In this document: positions 24,140-36,591 of the stretch, in pieces
Layout: the number at the start of each line of letters is the position of its first letter
How positions within the stretch are numbered: position 1 is the stretch's first letter
Assembly: GCA_014904985.1 (NCBI GenBank)
Contig: MU129122.1
Location: 36,282-100,281, forward strand
Length of the DNA: 64,000 nt
DNA from: Hydnum rufescens UP504
Taxonomy: Eukaryota; Basidiomycota; Agaricomycetes; Cantharellales; Hydnaceae
Reading direction: 5' to 3'
Program-made: the position numbers and the translations under genes
The notes under the pieces: model-generated
Told to the model about the DNA's origin: nothing
What the model saw: only the letters and a program-made list of their open reading frames with translations
Database searches by the model: none

Positions 24140-25865
24140 ATGGAGATATGCTTGTCAACTTTGACTCTTGTTTGTTGGCGTCGTGTTCGCAACTGTCCTG
24201 CAGCACAACATAATCCTGTGCTGAAACCGGAAACAAGTCTTCCAAGTCAAACCCCCTCGTCTCCCGTTTTTTCTTTTTAATCCAACAGGCGGAGACATGG
24301 AGCTAAGAATTTTCAGAATCTCTGAATCTCTATGGCTGAACCAGAATGCCGGTGCGCACGTAACATATGGCTGGCCTTGGCTGCTCCCATCGGAGAAAAT
24401 TGTGGGCCACGAACTGGAACACATTCCCGACACATCCTCGATGGCTTGGATCTTCATAAATCCGTGCCCAATAGCGCCTTGGGCATCTCGCGGGCATCCG
24501 CCACGAGCTGTCAATCCCTCAGTGCAATCACGGGAGCTGCAAGTTTACGCGAATGCGCCCGTCCTGCGCGCAGAATGGGCAAATTTAGAGAGATCCGGGG
24601 TTTCTGGCGATTGGGTGGGAGGCGTGAGGGAGAACGGAATCGGAGAAGGGTTAGATTCAATGCACAAGGCTCTCGAGAAGGTGAAGCAGCATTGAGTCAA
24701 CATTCGTTGTACTTATCCTTCTAGGGCAGAATTCATAGCCGTTCAGGGGCCATGGAGGCAGTGAGAGACAACACCCGATCCGTTCAGAACGCCGATGGTA
24801 ATCCTAATCCTGGAAATGTTGGGATAATTTAGTAAACCCGGCCACACTGCGACAAATCCTGATGAGAATGCAGTATGTGCGGATCAGGAATACACGTACA
24901 AAAATCGAGCGGGCCCACAACCCTCAAGGGTGACATCGTGAGCATCCGTACCGTCGAAATCAACCGACGGCTGTAAATCAAAGAACTGAAGTCAGTCCAG
25001 GGCAGGAGTCTCATTTATAATTTCCTAGGGAGACCCGTCACTTACCTGTGGATCTGAGCACGAGCCCATGAAACCGAGGACGCCCTACGCGAGTGCTGGC
25101 TACGTATAACACCGTCGAGGAGTCGAGTTGCTTTGGAATCCGGATTGACGAACAGTGTGGCGTAGATGACAACAGGTCATGGAGAGCTCAAGTCTTAGAT
25201 CTCGACACCCCAATAAAACCATGGCGTGCTCGGGAAAGGGGCTTTTGGATAGATACCCTCCAGGATAAATTTTCAGCGTAACGATCGGGAATGCTACTCA
25301 GTCAACCCGGTGATCAAGCTCAGTAACACTGATCATCCCTTTCGCGGATTTCGAATTGCTAGGTGAAGGTCCAACTGACAAAACAAGGATTGGAACGAAA
25401 ACACTGGGGGAAAGGGAGTAGTGGTTACATACGTGTGCACCGGGACGAGTGAGATCTTGAGAATGGAATTTTGGGAGTGAAGAAAAAAAATCCCCAACAC
25501 CTGTCCAGATTTCGCCGCGCCCAGATAGCACGAGTGCTGTTGAATTAGATGGCATCAAAATGTTCCTTGCCAGTTGGGGATGCGGTCTCCCACAAGCATC
25601 ACGGTTGGTAAGACGCACCTTTTGGACATTCACATATATCGGAGTCGAGCCACATCGGCCCAATAAGGAGTCAAAATCCAGCTGCCGCACCCTGGAGGAG
25701 TTCCACAACACGTCGCACTCGCCAAGTTTTCAATGTCGCTTTCAAAAATGTAGGACAGACGAGGGATTGATGGATTCAATCGCAGATAGTCGATTGAGCT
25801 TGTCAGCCAGTCTGAACATCGTCAGAAAGAAATACGAGCAAGGTGCGACCGAGATCGAGTACTAG
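24120..25865 (+). CDS. U block, copy B: best-preserved multi-exon gene of unknown function
   Basis: The likely coding segments in order are: a segment encoding HNPVLKPETSLPSQ (about 24200-24265, one base missing here); a long open exon from 24297 (MELRIFRISESLW..., ending LEK before a GTGAAG donor at about 24687); an exon with MEAVRDN (about 24725-24790); an exon with DQEYTYKN-like sequence (about 24885-24960); an exon at about 25030-25100 (SEHEPMKPRTPYASAGY); a segment with NTVEESSCFGIRIDEQ (25093-25281); and the last exon ending EIEY-stop at 25865. Comparison of the 24.3 kb exon with copy E shows mostly synonymous third-position differences. There is no match to a family I know. Exon limits are estimates. 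Confidence 0.45.
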
Positions 25866-26740
25866 TGGTTGCTGCACTAGCATTAGCCATCACTTGATCC
25901 CCCGAGGTCAGACCTTCAAATGAGGAAGAAGCTCGGAGCATTAGGGGTGGGAAGCAGTCCCGAAATTCTGTCAGGAGACCGTTCTAGAAGCGGAGAGCAC
26001 GTTCGGAACGCAAGGTGGCATCGCTAGTGGTGGTCTCAGTGAGGCGCAGCAGTGCCGAGTGGTGTCGAGCACAGTGAATTGTTTGGGCGTAGCTAGGATA
26101 CAAAGCCTGCCTTCGAGTTGTTTGGAGACTAAGCTAGCGAGAGCAATGCATCAATCAAGACAGGCTGTCACACGTCACGGGTCACGCTGAACGGACCTAG
26201 TCCACACGCGGGGGGAGAACAGTAGGTGCATCCCATCCGCGTTTCTTTGATGCCCTTTGCGCTTTCTCTATCCTCGGCAGTCCCAAGGGTTCCGCACCAC
26301 ATAAATTAATCTGCGCGGAGTGTGCGGAAGTTGACTAAAGAAGCCACTAAGAATGTCTACTTTCTATGGCTCGTTTTTTTTTCACCGTCCTTGAGATTCT
26401 TGCTTCGTCCAACGTTCCGAAATCTTCGATTCTGCGGGTTGATTTCGCACATCAATGTCCTCCCCCCAGCAATGTATATTATCCAAGGATAATGCCAGTT
26501 GATGTCCTTTCTTCCTCCAAGTCGTCAAGTACATCTGTCTGGAATTGAGACCTACAGTCGTAGCCGCATACATACATACACAACATGACTCCCATGATTA
26601 AGCCAGAAGATGACGGCCGGTTGTAAGGAAAGGGGATTGTGGCTAGTATCCCTGTGACTCGACTCGACCTCCAGCGGGCACGGTCCATTCCGATACGCTC
26701 ATTAAAAGCTCCAGTATCAATTCTCATCCTAGTATCCATT
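25866..26740. repeat. S1 spacer, shortened copy
   Basis: Matches 187-1660 and 45.67-47.12 kb but has lost about 600 bp at about 26190, where CGCTGAACG joins GACCTAGTCCAC. No gene is recognised. A plus frame at 26639-26905 overlaps the kinase C-terminal candidate exon and is probably antisense. Confidence 0.5.
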
Positions 26741-26912
26741 GTACCGTTTATGACGTGGCTTCATGGTAGGACTTGTAGGACACCGTCGATGAGTAAGGGA
26801 GGCGAAATTTCACAGAATAGTCCATCCATTTTGAGATGTGGGGAGGGCTCTCCGATGATGATGATCCCTCCCCGAGAGATTGGAACCGTCTTCCGAATCT
26901 ACTAATACCCTA

Positions 26913-29328
26913 TCAGCTTTTCCTTGTGTTAGAGAATAAGGGAATAAGGCGCAACCCACCCTCGACGTTCTGGTTCTCCATCAATTCCCAGCGATAACGC
27001 TGATAAATCGGGACTTGGTGGAATGAAGTCGAAGACTTCACCACAATGCTCAGTCCATTGACGTCGACCCACATCAGTATGGCCTGTTCAACCCCAGGGA
27101 GGCACATAAATCGAACACGCTTCCCCTGTAAACCAATATTTTGGGTGCACAATCCAGTAGAGTACTATCCAGGGAGTGCACATACAATTCCTCGATGGAC
27201 GCCCAAGTTCTTTCGATAGGTACGGTACAGGCAGCGCTGTATAGTGTCGATGATTAAGTCCACTGATGGCCGACTCGATGGGTCATGAGACCAGTAGCGT
27301 TTTAAGACTTGCAAAACCGAAGGGAACGTGACCTCCTCATCCGATGGTTCAAAGGGAGGCCGATGGGGATCTAATATAGCACGGATAAGGGGTGCTTCTT
27401 CGGATAGCAGGTGATAGGGCCCCAGGTCAAACAAGATCTGCATTGAATACCGACTAAAAGTCAGACACAAAGCGCAGGGTATCGGCGAGAATGTATCCCA
27501 CCTGAATGCAAGTGCATGCATAAGCATATATGTCTGTCTGCACGGTTCTAGTGCGTTCGTCAAGAAGTTCGGGAGCCAGAAACCGCAATGTCCCGCCGAA
27601 ATTCGATGACGTATAGCCTGTAGGTCCCCCATCAAGAATTATGGACAGTCCAAAATCACAAATACTTGCTCTTCCTTCTCCATCGACCAGCACATTCGGC
27701 TGAGCATATCAATTCATCAGTAAAGCACCAGCACTCCGTGTATTAAAGCATACCCCTTTAAGATCGCCGTGTATGATTTGAGGTTTGTGCTCATGCAAGT
27801 ATTGTAATCCTAGTGCAACATCGGCACACTGTAAAGATCAAGCTCAGTTCGGGATGCGCCCCAAATTCGGGTGAGAGCCTATCAATGTAAACGCACGATA
27901 ATCTCTCTATTGACGCTTGGATTCTTCGCTAGAAAGCTCAAGACATCACCGTGAAGGTAGGAGATTGAAACGAGACCAGGCCCTTCGGGTTCTTCAGTAT
28001 GACCTAGCAATCTCACCACGTTCTCGTGACGCAATTGGGCCCATACTCGCATTTCTACATGCAGATGCTAGCCCTATCATGAATGGAAGATCCATGGTGC
28101 AACTATCGGATAAAATCACCTTGTGGAGTTTTCGTTTCACTGTGGACTCGTCTGTATACGAAACATGAAGCACCTTGAGGGCGACCTATGGAGTCGGTTG
28201 TTAGGAGATGCACCCTCCGGGAGCTATGAATTGAAAAGAACACCTGAAGAGTTCGGTGAGGGTCGTCGGAGGTGGCAGAGATCAAGCTGCCTCCCCAGAC
28301 TGAGGAGTACCCTCCTCTGGCCATCGGTGTTGAGCCTAAACGAACAATACGGCCAGTTAAGTCGGGGGTTTCGGGGGGACGGGTTGGGGATTGGCAAATG
28401 GTGGGGTTGTTTGTGGGCCTTGTCCCAAAGGTTCCGCTGAAGGGGCTGTAATCGCAACACGTTGCAGGATGGATGTGGCTTCGTCTATTCCAGTGGAAGT
28501 CGGAGTGGGAGTCAAGGATGGATTGGCAGGTTGCATGGGTCGCCTTTCATCGATTTGGCCAGATAAGGTGTTCCTAGTTGGGGATATTGAACGACGATGC
28601 GGATTATACGGTGTCGTGGATTCGACAGGCTTTGAGGCGAGTTCATTGGAGCGGTTGATTTCGCGACCTCGAGGGGGTCCACCACCATTCTTTCCAGCGT
28701 CGCCGGTCGCAGCAGCAGGTGCTGCACGATTCGCATTGGGCGACTGCATTGGGGGAAGTCGTGGGAGACCTTTCTGCGGTAAGGTTGGTGCCGAGCCAAT
28801 ATGTGCTATCTTCCCTTTCGTGCTTGTTAGGGGTAAATCGGATGCTTGAGACAGAGAAGCGGGCTCGTTTTTCCATCTCTCCCGGTCCCTGAGTGAGATG
28901 TTTTTTGCGTTAGGGTACTGGATAGCAAATTGGCGCTCAACGGATTCTACATCGGTCGCGTAGCTTGGGGAAAACAAGGAGCTGCTCTTGAGCCAGCCTG
29001 GTGAGGGAAATTTACCCCAAGATCCCCCGAAGCCTTGATGAAGCATTCCGAAGTTGAGGTAAGCCCACCACCGATCGTAGAGATAGCCATCTGGGTGAGG
29101 TACATTAATATTATTGAGAAGGTCTAGGACGTGACGGAAATTCAGGGTAGCAAATGTGGTGGCGATAAAGTAATTGGGGCGTGGTTCCCCGAGCTTAGAG
29201 CGGTCGGCGGAGAATTGAATAAAACCCGGGCCCCTGTCGGACCACCTCTCCGCCCGCAACCAGACAATTGGCACCCTCTGGTTCTGGATATGGACACTTA
29301 TGAACAGATAGCTGGGCTGGAAGTTCAT
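26913..29328 (-). pseudogene. K5: TKL kinase with one frameshift in exon 1
   Basis: Exons: 28244-29328, 28120-28185, 27897-28067, 27754-27828, 27502-27699, 27186-27437 and 26913-27125. Exon 1 lacks one base near 28379, in a GGGGGGAC(T)GGG run; its sister K8 has the base. All later exons are open. Exon 6 is 252 nt, one codon longer than usual, with DPHRPPF in place of DHRPPF; K8 shares this. The residue before the catalytic-loop asparagine is P (HGDLKG-PN) where most copies have R. K5 and K8 thus form a subgroup. One base would restore the gene. Confidence 0.82.
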
Positions 29329-29362
29329 TCAGCCGCCTGTAAATGCAAGGACATGATAAACT

Positions 29363-30206
29363 ATGCCAACCATGCCCAGGCAACACACGACGTCTCGGAT
29401 ATCCCCTGATATCAATGGATGCAGCCTATCAAAAAGTCACCGTTATTATGCCGCTGCACGCATTCAACAGGATGGCTTACGCAGAGTCAGCAGAGGTAAC
29501 CTCCCTATAGAAGTCAGGAAGCTTCCAGATGACTGGAGGGACCGTTTCAGGGATAGCAGCAAAAGAGTGAGTGGCATCAGCGCCGGATTCACCGGGAGGC
29601 GAGACTGCTGTCCTTTGACGTGTGAGAACGGGCCACCACGCTCTGATTTTGTTCGCCATTAGGGATCAGAAGCGCGGGGAATCCAACATCGACCACGTGT
29701 CCGGATCGGATGATCTCCATTCAATCCCCATTGGTTTCAGCGCTTGCACGATCCACATGCTTTCCTGAACATGGCTGATCAACTCAAACCTCCCCGCCTC
29801 TTCGAAAACTTTCAAGGGATTCATAAGCCTACATCCTTGCAATCTTGTCGTCTCGGTCACGGTGAACGGCTCCCAGAATCTAAGCTAAGTACATATACCC
29901 GGGCTGATCCTAAACATGATGTACGTGCACACCTCTTGCTGTGTGCCATATCGCTGCAAGTATGGTCACATCTTCATGCCCAGGGTGTCGAGGTGGTCTC
30001 ACCGCCATCACCTCAAGTCTTCCCATACCATTCTCACCAAGCACAACGACGGTGAACACAGTTGCTCTTTTCTATCCCTGAGTCGGGAGGCGAATCATCC
30101 GTCCACTCAGCAGGCGACCAAGGAAAGAATGAGTTATACAGGCCCCTTGCGGCTTGTGACTCTGAGTTCTGATGTTGGTGGTAGGTGTCTTCACCACCTA
30201 TTGTGA
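29363..30206 (+). pseudogene. P5: partner copy in two or three frames
   Basis: The core (DGLRRVSRGNLPIEVRKLP, RVSGISAGF) is open from about 29440 to 29662. The second half (HDPHAFLNMADQLKPPRL to SHQAQRR) is open at 29744-30055. A further plus frame to 30206 ends SSDVGGRCLHHLL. A deletion at about 29738 (the SLLRQR part) separates the halves. Divergent to K5. Confidence 0.45.
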
Positions 30207-31647
30207 AGTCCAAAGGACGCCCTTGTAGAATGATAGTGGAGTACAGGAGGGTGCTAAGGCGCGTAGAATGGGACGGGCGTGCATCCTACAGTTTCCTGGA
30301 CTCCCGCAAGGACGAGGTGAATCTGGAGTACGGAAGTGACACAACAGCCAAAACACGTATATATCACGTACGTTTACCTAGATTACTGCATCGACAGTAA
30401 ATGAGAGGCTCACTGGGCAGACACTAAGCCTCGCCCAGCTCGCCTCGTAAATTCACTTCGCCGCGTTGATACGGTCCGCACGATCTGTATTAAGAAAATA
30501 AATGGCTTATGAAGACGCGAGGGGGGTTGGCTTGGAAGATGCATTTCCGGCTTAAGAACGGGGCTATACTGGTGCTAAAGGAGTATCACGAACTGACAAG
30601 GCCGTCAAGTAAGAGCCAAGGCCCAGAAGCGTCTCTCCATACATCCGCATATAGCGTACCTGTACGATTTGCCGCGGGTGGTTTTCATCCTCCACTGTGC
30701 GGGTTCATTGGACACCACGTCGTCTTCGTCACTGGAGAATAGGATGCTATGCCCCGATTGAAGGACTCTGTGAGACCACTAGAGAGAAGCGCGACGAAGG
30801 AAAGGGAGATGAATGTAATAAACATGGCGGCTCCACGAGGTGCGGCGCGACGCTGTCAAGTTGCCCCAAGGCAAAACGAATTGTTTGCGGATAAGTACGA
30901 CACCAAGTCCACTTTTGAGTTCTTTGGGGATTGCGCCAGCGTTCTACATAGATCGTAGGTTCGGGTCAACAGGTCACAAAGGATTCCTCGTCGCTGTCAC
31001 GCGTCACAGGTCACCGAGAACTCGAAAAGTGCTCTCAGAATCAGATGAGATTGGAGCCCCGCTCCAACTTCCCCTCAGGATGAACTAATCTTTGCCTTAG
31101 TCAGAATTCATTGGGGCTGGTGAAATGGCGAACTACCCGTTTTGGGCTGTCACCAGAATTTCGTGCGTCGAAGGAGGACAGAAATCCGCACGCCAGGAAC
31201 TAGATTCTTCCCAAGCGTCCGCAACCGGGTGAGGTAATGTAATTCCATACGTTCTTTCCTCCGCGAGCCCAGCAGCTACATTTTTTACATGAACCGTGCA
31301 TCTTCGGTTGTATCTTGATGCCCCGACCTCTGGGGACTCTTTTTTTCTCTCTTCTTTTTTTCTTCTCCCATTCAGGATGAGCGGTGTCGAGGGCACCCAA
31401 TATTATCTGGACTTCACTGCGTCCCCCTGTGTTTATTTCTTTGCACACGGTCTTGAATCATTACTGACAACATATTGTATGCGGGCACTGGTACACTAAA
31501 CCCTGCGGTATCGAGTGGGCCGATTCAGACTCTGATGTCAAGAACCACAACAAACAACTCGACGAATCGCCTCTGTGGAATAGGGAATCGTCCCGTGGGT
31601 TTTTCGGCATATCTGGGTTGTTGGGAGGCGTTTTGTGAGTGCTCTGC

Positions 31648-32329
31648 TTCCCTGTGACTCGACTCGACCTCCATCAGGCACGGCCCGCTCCCATGCGCCC
31701 ATTAAAAGCTCCAGTATCAATTTTCAACCTAGCATCCAGTATACCCCTTACGAAGAAGCTTTGTGGTAGGACTCGTAGGACACCATGATGAGTAGGGAGG
31801 CGAAATTTCACAGAGTAATCCGTCCATTTTGAACGTAGGGGGCTCTCTGATGATGATGCATCCTTCCCCGAGAGAGAAGCATCGGAGTCATCTTCCGAAT
31901 CTACCATGACCTTAGCAGCTTTTACTTCTGTTTGAGAGTAAGGCCAACGCACCCTCCAAGTTCTGGTTGTCCATCAATTCCCAGCGAAACACTGATAGAT
32001 CGGGACTCGGTGAACGAGGTGAAGAATCCACCACGATGCTCAGTCCACTGTGGTCGAGCCAGATCAGCTCTGCTTCCTCAACTCCAGGAAGGCACATAAA
32101 TCGAACATGCCTCCCCTATCAACCAATAATCTAAGTGCATAATCCAGTAGAGTACTATTGAGAAAGAGCACGTACGATTCTTCGGCGGATGCCCACGTTT
32201 GTTCGATAGGTACGGTACAGGCAGCGCTTTATAGTGTCGATGATCAAGTCCAATGGATGCCCGACTGATCGGTCATGATCCAGCAGCGCTTCAAGATTTG
32301 CAAAAGTGAAGGAAAAGTGATTCCTCTTC
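31648..32329 (-). repeat. Duplicate of the K6 3' end, probable assembly artefact
   Basis: This stretch repeats 32909-33585 (kinase C-terminal candidate exon, exon 7 and part of exon 6) but with many single missing bases (for example CACCATGATGAG for CACCATTGATGAG). It ends in 25 N. It interrupts an otherwise normal T spacer. The pattern is that of a low-quality contig end wrongly placed in series rather than overlapped. Confidence 0.75.
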
Positions 32330-32354
32330 NNNNNNNNNNNNNNNNNNNNNNNNN
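32330..32354. other. Assembly gap (25 N)
   Basis: Unresolved bases at the end of the artefactual duplicate. The true length may be zero or negative. Confidence 0.99.
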
Positions 32355-33183
32355 CTTGGGTACCGATGGACGGAGTGGGGTATATCAGGGAATGACGGCC
32401 CAGAATGATTGGGTACAAAGCGATCATTGATGGATCCTACACCCAGGGGGAGAATAGCTGGTGCGTCCCACTCGCGTTCCTTTGATGCCCTTTACGTTTT
32501 TCTATATCCTCGGAGGCCCCGAAGGTTCCATTCCACAGACAGCACGTAAATTAATTTGTGCGGAGCGTACGGAAGTTGACTAGAGAATTCGTCAAAAAGG
32601 TTTACTTTGTGTCGCTCATTTTTTTGCACCACCTCTTCGAGATTCTTGTTTTCGTTTAACGTTCCGAAATTTTCGATTGCGCGTTGTTGATTTCTCGCAT
32701 TAATCCCCCCCCTCCCCAGAGAGGTAAATTATCCAAGTTATCATGTCCATCTGATATCCTTTCTTCCTTCAAGTCTGAATCGTACACGTACATCTGTCCG
32801 AAATACAATCATGCCCCATACATACATCATACATAACAAACATGACTCCCATGAATCAGTCAGAAAATGATGGCTGGTCGTAAGGCAAGGGGATTGTGGC
32901 TAGTATCCCTGTGACTCGACTCGACCTCCCATCAGGCACGGCCCGCTCCCATGCGCCCATTAAAAGCTCCAGTATCAATTTTCAACCTAGCATCCAGTAT
33001 ACCCCTTACGAAGAAGCTTTGTGGTAGGACTCGTAGGACACCATTGATGAGTAGGGAGGCGAAATTTCACAGAGTAATCCGTCCATTTTGAGACGTAGGG
33101 GGGGCTCTCTGATGATGATGCATCCTTCCCCGAGAGAGAAGCATCGGAGTCATCTTCCGAATCTACCATGACCTTAGCAGCTT

Positions 33184-35594
33184 TTACTTCTGTTTGAGAG
33201 TAAGCCCAACGCACCCTCCAAGTTCTGGTTGTCCATCAATTCCCAGCGATAAACACTGATAGATCGGGACTCGGTGGAACGAGGTGAAGAATCCACCACG
33301 ATGCTCAGTCCACTGTGGTCGAGCCAGATCAGCTCTGCTTCCTCAACTCCAGGAAGGCACATAAATCGAACATGCCTCCCCTATCAACCAATAATCTAAG
33401 TGCATAATCCAGTAGAGTACTATTGAGAAAGAGCACGTACGATTCTTCGGCGGATGCCCACGTTTGTTCGATAGGTACGGTACAGGCAGCGCTTTATAGT
33501 GTCGATGATCAAGTCCAATGGTGCCCGACTGATCGGTCATGATCCCAGCAGCGCTTCAAGATTTGCAAAAGTGAAGGAAAAGTGAGTTCCTCGTTCGATA
33601 GCTCAAAGGGAGGTTGATGATTCGATATAGCACGTATAAGGGATGCTTCTTTGGACAGTTGGTGGTAGGGCTCCTGGTCAAACAAGATCTATAGCAAATA
33701 GAGGATTACAACCAAGATACAAAGCATGCCGCCCCGTAGGAACGAATCGCACCTCAATACAAGTGCACGCATAAGCATATATGTCCGTCTGCACAGTTTT
33801 AGTGCTTTTCCTCATGCTCATCAATAAGTTCAGGAGCCAGAAATCGCAGTGACCCGCCGAAGTTCGATGACGTATAGCCTGTAGGTCCCCCCATCAAGAA
33901 TTATGGACAGTCCAAAATCACAAATACTTGCTCTTCCTTCTCCATCGATCAGCACGTTCCGCTGAGCACATCAATTCATCAGCAAAGCACCACTCCGTGT
34001 ATTCAAGCATACCCCTTTAAGATCGCCATGTATGATTTGAGGTTTGTGCTCATGCAAGTATTGTAATCCCAGCGCAATATCGGCGCACTGTAAAGCCCAA
34101 GCTCAGTTGGGGTTACGTACCATATTCGAGCGAAAGCATATCGATGTACACGCACCATAACTTCTCGATTGATGCTTGGATTCTTCGCTAGAAAGCTCAA
34201 GACATCACCATGAAGGTACGAAATTGAAACGAGACCAGGCCCTTCAGGTTCTTCAGTGTGGCCTAACAATCTCGCCACGTTCTCGTGACGCAATTGGGCC
34301 CATACTCGCATTTCTACATGCAGATGCTACACCTATTGTGAACGGAAAATCCATGATGCAACTATCGGATAAAATTACCTTGTGGAGTTTCCGTTTGACT
34401 GTAGACTCATCTGTATACGGGACATGAAGCACCTTGAGAGCGACCTAGGGAATCGGTTGTTAGGAGATGCACCCTCCGGGAGCTATGAATTGAAAAGAAC
34501 ACCTGAAGAGTTCGGTGAGGGTCGTCGGAGGTAGAGATCAAGCTGCCTCTCCAGACTGAGGAGTACCCTCCTCTGGCCATGGGTGTTGAGCCTAAACGAA
34601 CAATACGGCCAGTCAAGTTGGGAGTTTCGAAGGGACTGGCTTGGGGATTGGAAAATGGTAGGCTAGATAGTGGGCCTGGTCCCGAAGCTTCTGCGGAAGG
34701 AGCTGTAATCGCAACACGTCGTAAAATGGACGTGGCTTCGTCTATTCTGGTCGAAGCCTCTTTAGGAGGAGCGGGAGTCAAGGACAGATTGGCGGGTTGC
34801 ACGGGGCGCCTCTCATCGGCTTGGCCAGACAAAAGGTTCCTGGTTTGGGATATTGAACGATGATTTGGATCGTAGGGTGTCGGGGATTCGATGGGCTCTG
34901 AGGCAATTACATTGGAGGGGTTAATTTCGCGACCTCGAGGCAGTGCACCACCATTCTTCTCAGCGTCCGTCGCGGAAGGAGGTACTGCACCATTCGCATT
35001 GGGCGACTGCATTGGGCGAGGTCGTTGAAGATGTTCCTCCGGTAAGGTTGATGCTGAGCCAATATGTGCTGTTTTCCCTTTCGCGCCTGCTAGAGTTAAA
35101 TCGGCTGGTTGAGACAGAGAAGTGGGCTCGTTTGTCCATCTCTTTGGGTCCCGGAGGGAGATCTTTTTCGCACCAGGGTACTGGATAGCAAATTGGCGCT
35201 GCGCGGTTTCTATAGAGGCCTCGTGGCGTGCGAAAAACTCGAGGCTGCTCTTGACCCAGCCTGGTGAGGGCGGCTTGACCCAAGATCCCCCGAAGCCTTG
35301 ATGAAGCATTCCAAAGTTGAGGCAAGCCCACCACAAAGAGTAGATTGAAGTCGTGGGGGCTTCTACATTAACATTATTGAGAAGGTCTATGACGCGACGG
35401 AAATTCAGGGTAGCAAATGTGGTGGCCATGGTGTCATCGTCGTGTGGTTCCCCGAGCTTAGAGCGGTCGGCGGAGAATTGAATTCTACCCTGGGTGCTAT
35501 GGGACGACCTCTCTGCCCGCAACCAGACAATTGGCACCCTATGGTTCTGGATGTGGACACTCATGAGCAGATGCCGCTTGCCCTGGAAGTCCAT
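33184..35594 (-). pseudogene. K6: TKL kinase, intact exons 1-4, indels in exons 5-7
   Basis: Exon 1 (34503-35594, 364 codons including a longer start MDFQGKRHLL) and exons 2-4 (34379-34444, 34156-34326, 34013-34087) are open. Exon 5 (33753-33961) is 209 nt, two more than in K4: one extra C in the CCCCCC run near 33888 and one extra T near 33809. Exon 6 (33441-33688) is 248 nt, missing a T near 33530. Exon 7 (33184-33380) is 197 nt. Errors cluster toward the assembly gap, so sequence quality is a serious alternative to decay. The C-terminal candidate exon is at 32987-33183. Confidence 0.8.
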
Positions 35595-35683
35595 TCAGCC
35601 GCCTGGAATGCAAGGACATGATAAACTATGCCAACCTGGTGCAGGTAACACTCGATGTCTCGGACATCCCCTGATATAAATGC

Positions 35684-36265
35684 ATGCAGCCTACCAAAAG
35701 TCTCCGTTATTATGTTGCTGCACATATTCAACAGGATGGCTTACGCAGAGTCAGGAGAGGCAACCTCCCAATAGAAGTCAGGGAACTTCCAGTCGACTGG
35801 AGGGTCCGTTTCAGCGATAGCAGCAAAAGAGTCAGCATCAAAGGCTGTTGTCCTTGGAGGTATGAGAACGGGCGACCTCGCTCTGTCTCCGTTCGCCATC
35901 AAGGCGCGGGGAATCCAATACGAGAGATAGTCACGTGCCGGATGATCTCCATTCAATCCCTTCTCCGTCAGCGCTTGCATGATACTTTCCTGAACATGGC
36001 TTTCCTCCCCGCCTCTTCGACGAAAACATTCAAGGGACTCATAAGCCCACACCCTTCCGATTTTTTCCTCGTCACAGTGAACGGGTCCCGGAATCTCAGC
36101 ACATACACCCGGGCTGATCCTAAACATGATGTACGTGCACACCTCTTGCTGTGCGCCATGTTGCTGCAAGTTTGGACGCATCTTCATGCCCTGGGCGTCG
36201 AGGTGGTCTCACAGCCATCACCTCAAGTCTTCCCATACCATTCTCACCAAGCACAACGACGGTGA
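35684..36265 (+). CDS. P6: intact partner reading frame, 193 codons
   Basis: Open from the family ATG (MQPTKSLRYY) to a stop after SHQAQRR. It has the shared blocks DGLRRVRRGNLPIEVRELP, FSDSSKRVS, RADPKHDVRAHLLLCAMLLQVWTHLHALG and QPSPQVFPYH. Internal in-frame losses make it 23 codons shorter than P10. Against P10, at least five differences in the last third are synonymous third-position changes (CCA/CCG, TAT/TAC, GCG/GCA, ACA/ACG, CTC/CTG). The same region read on the minus strand shows mainly second-position changes or stops. No signal peptide or known domain is seen. It is divergent to K6 with 89 bp between the two ATGs. Confidence 0.55.
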   Translation: MQPTKSLRYYVAAHIQQDGLRRVRRGNLPIEVRELPVDWRVRFSDSSKRVSIKGCCPWRYENGRPRSVSVRHQGAGNPIREIVTCRMISIQSLLRQRLHDTFLNMAFLPASSTKTFKGLISPHPSDFFLVTVNGSRNLSTYTRADPKHDVRAHLLLCAMLLQVWTHLHALGVEVVSQPSPQVFPYHSHQAQRR

Positions 36266-36591
36266 AGGTCGTTCCTTTTTTCATTCTCCCTGAGTAGGAA
36301 GGTGAGTCATCCCTCCACCCAGAAGGCGACCGAGGAAAGAATGAGTTACACGCCCCCTTGTCGCTCCGAGCTCTGATGTTGGCCCCAGATGTCTTCGCCA
36401 CCTATTTAGCCATGAGCAACTGAGGAGAGAGTGGATGTGGAAAATACATGTGAGATCCAAAAGCCGAAACGACGCTCTTGTACTGAATGATAGCGAAGCA
36501 CATGGGCGCGTGAAAGGGGACAATCCTCGTCCTGCAGCGAATCTGGAGTATGGAAGTGACACAACAGCCAAGACATCTACGTTTGTCTGCA

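Larger units (their letters stand above)
23060..28100. repeat. Recent segmental duplication, member 1 (partner 42860-48480)
   Basis: P4 end, V, U, S1 and K5 3' half agree almost base for base with 42860-48480. The second member is about 570 bp longer because it keeps sequence (about 46010-46650) deleted here at about 26190. Offsets are about +19.8 kb before that point and +20.38 kb after it. Similarity continues at lower level into the kinase N-terminal exon. Confidence 0.7.
30400..32960. repeat. T-type spacer, fourth copy, containing a misassembled insert
   Basis: The ordinary T spacer runs to about 31647 and resumes at 32355 (CTTGGGTACCGATGG). Read across the insert, the two sides join exactly as in the other T copies (GCTCTGCT then CTTGGGTACC). 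It includes the MPRLKDS-type frame at 30749-30958 and the MSGVEGTQYY-type ATG near 31377. Confidence 0.6.

Noticed and set aside
25298..25711. 137-codon minus frame opposite the last U exons
   Set aside because: Open only in the two near-identical copies B and E. Broken in A and D; the plus-strand U frame explains the conserved stop and codon pattern better.
36120..36401. Minus frame VVLGENGMGRLEV...GHEDASKL, resembling an NTP-binding start
   Set aside because: GENGMG recalls a P-loop, but changes between copies fall on second codon positions in this frame and on synonymous third positions in the P plus frame.
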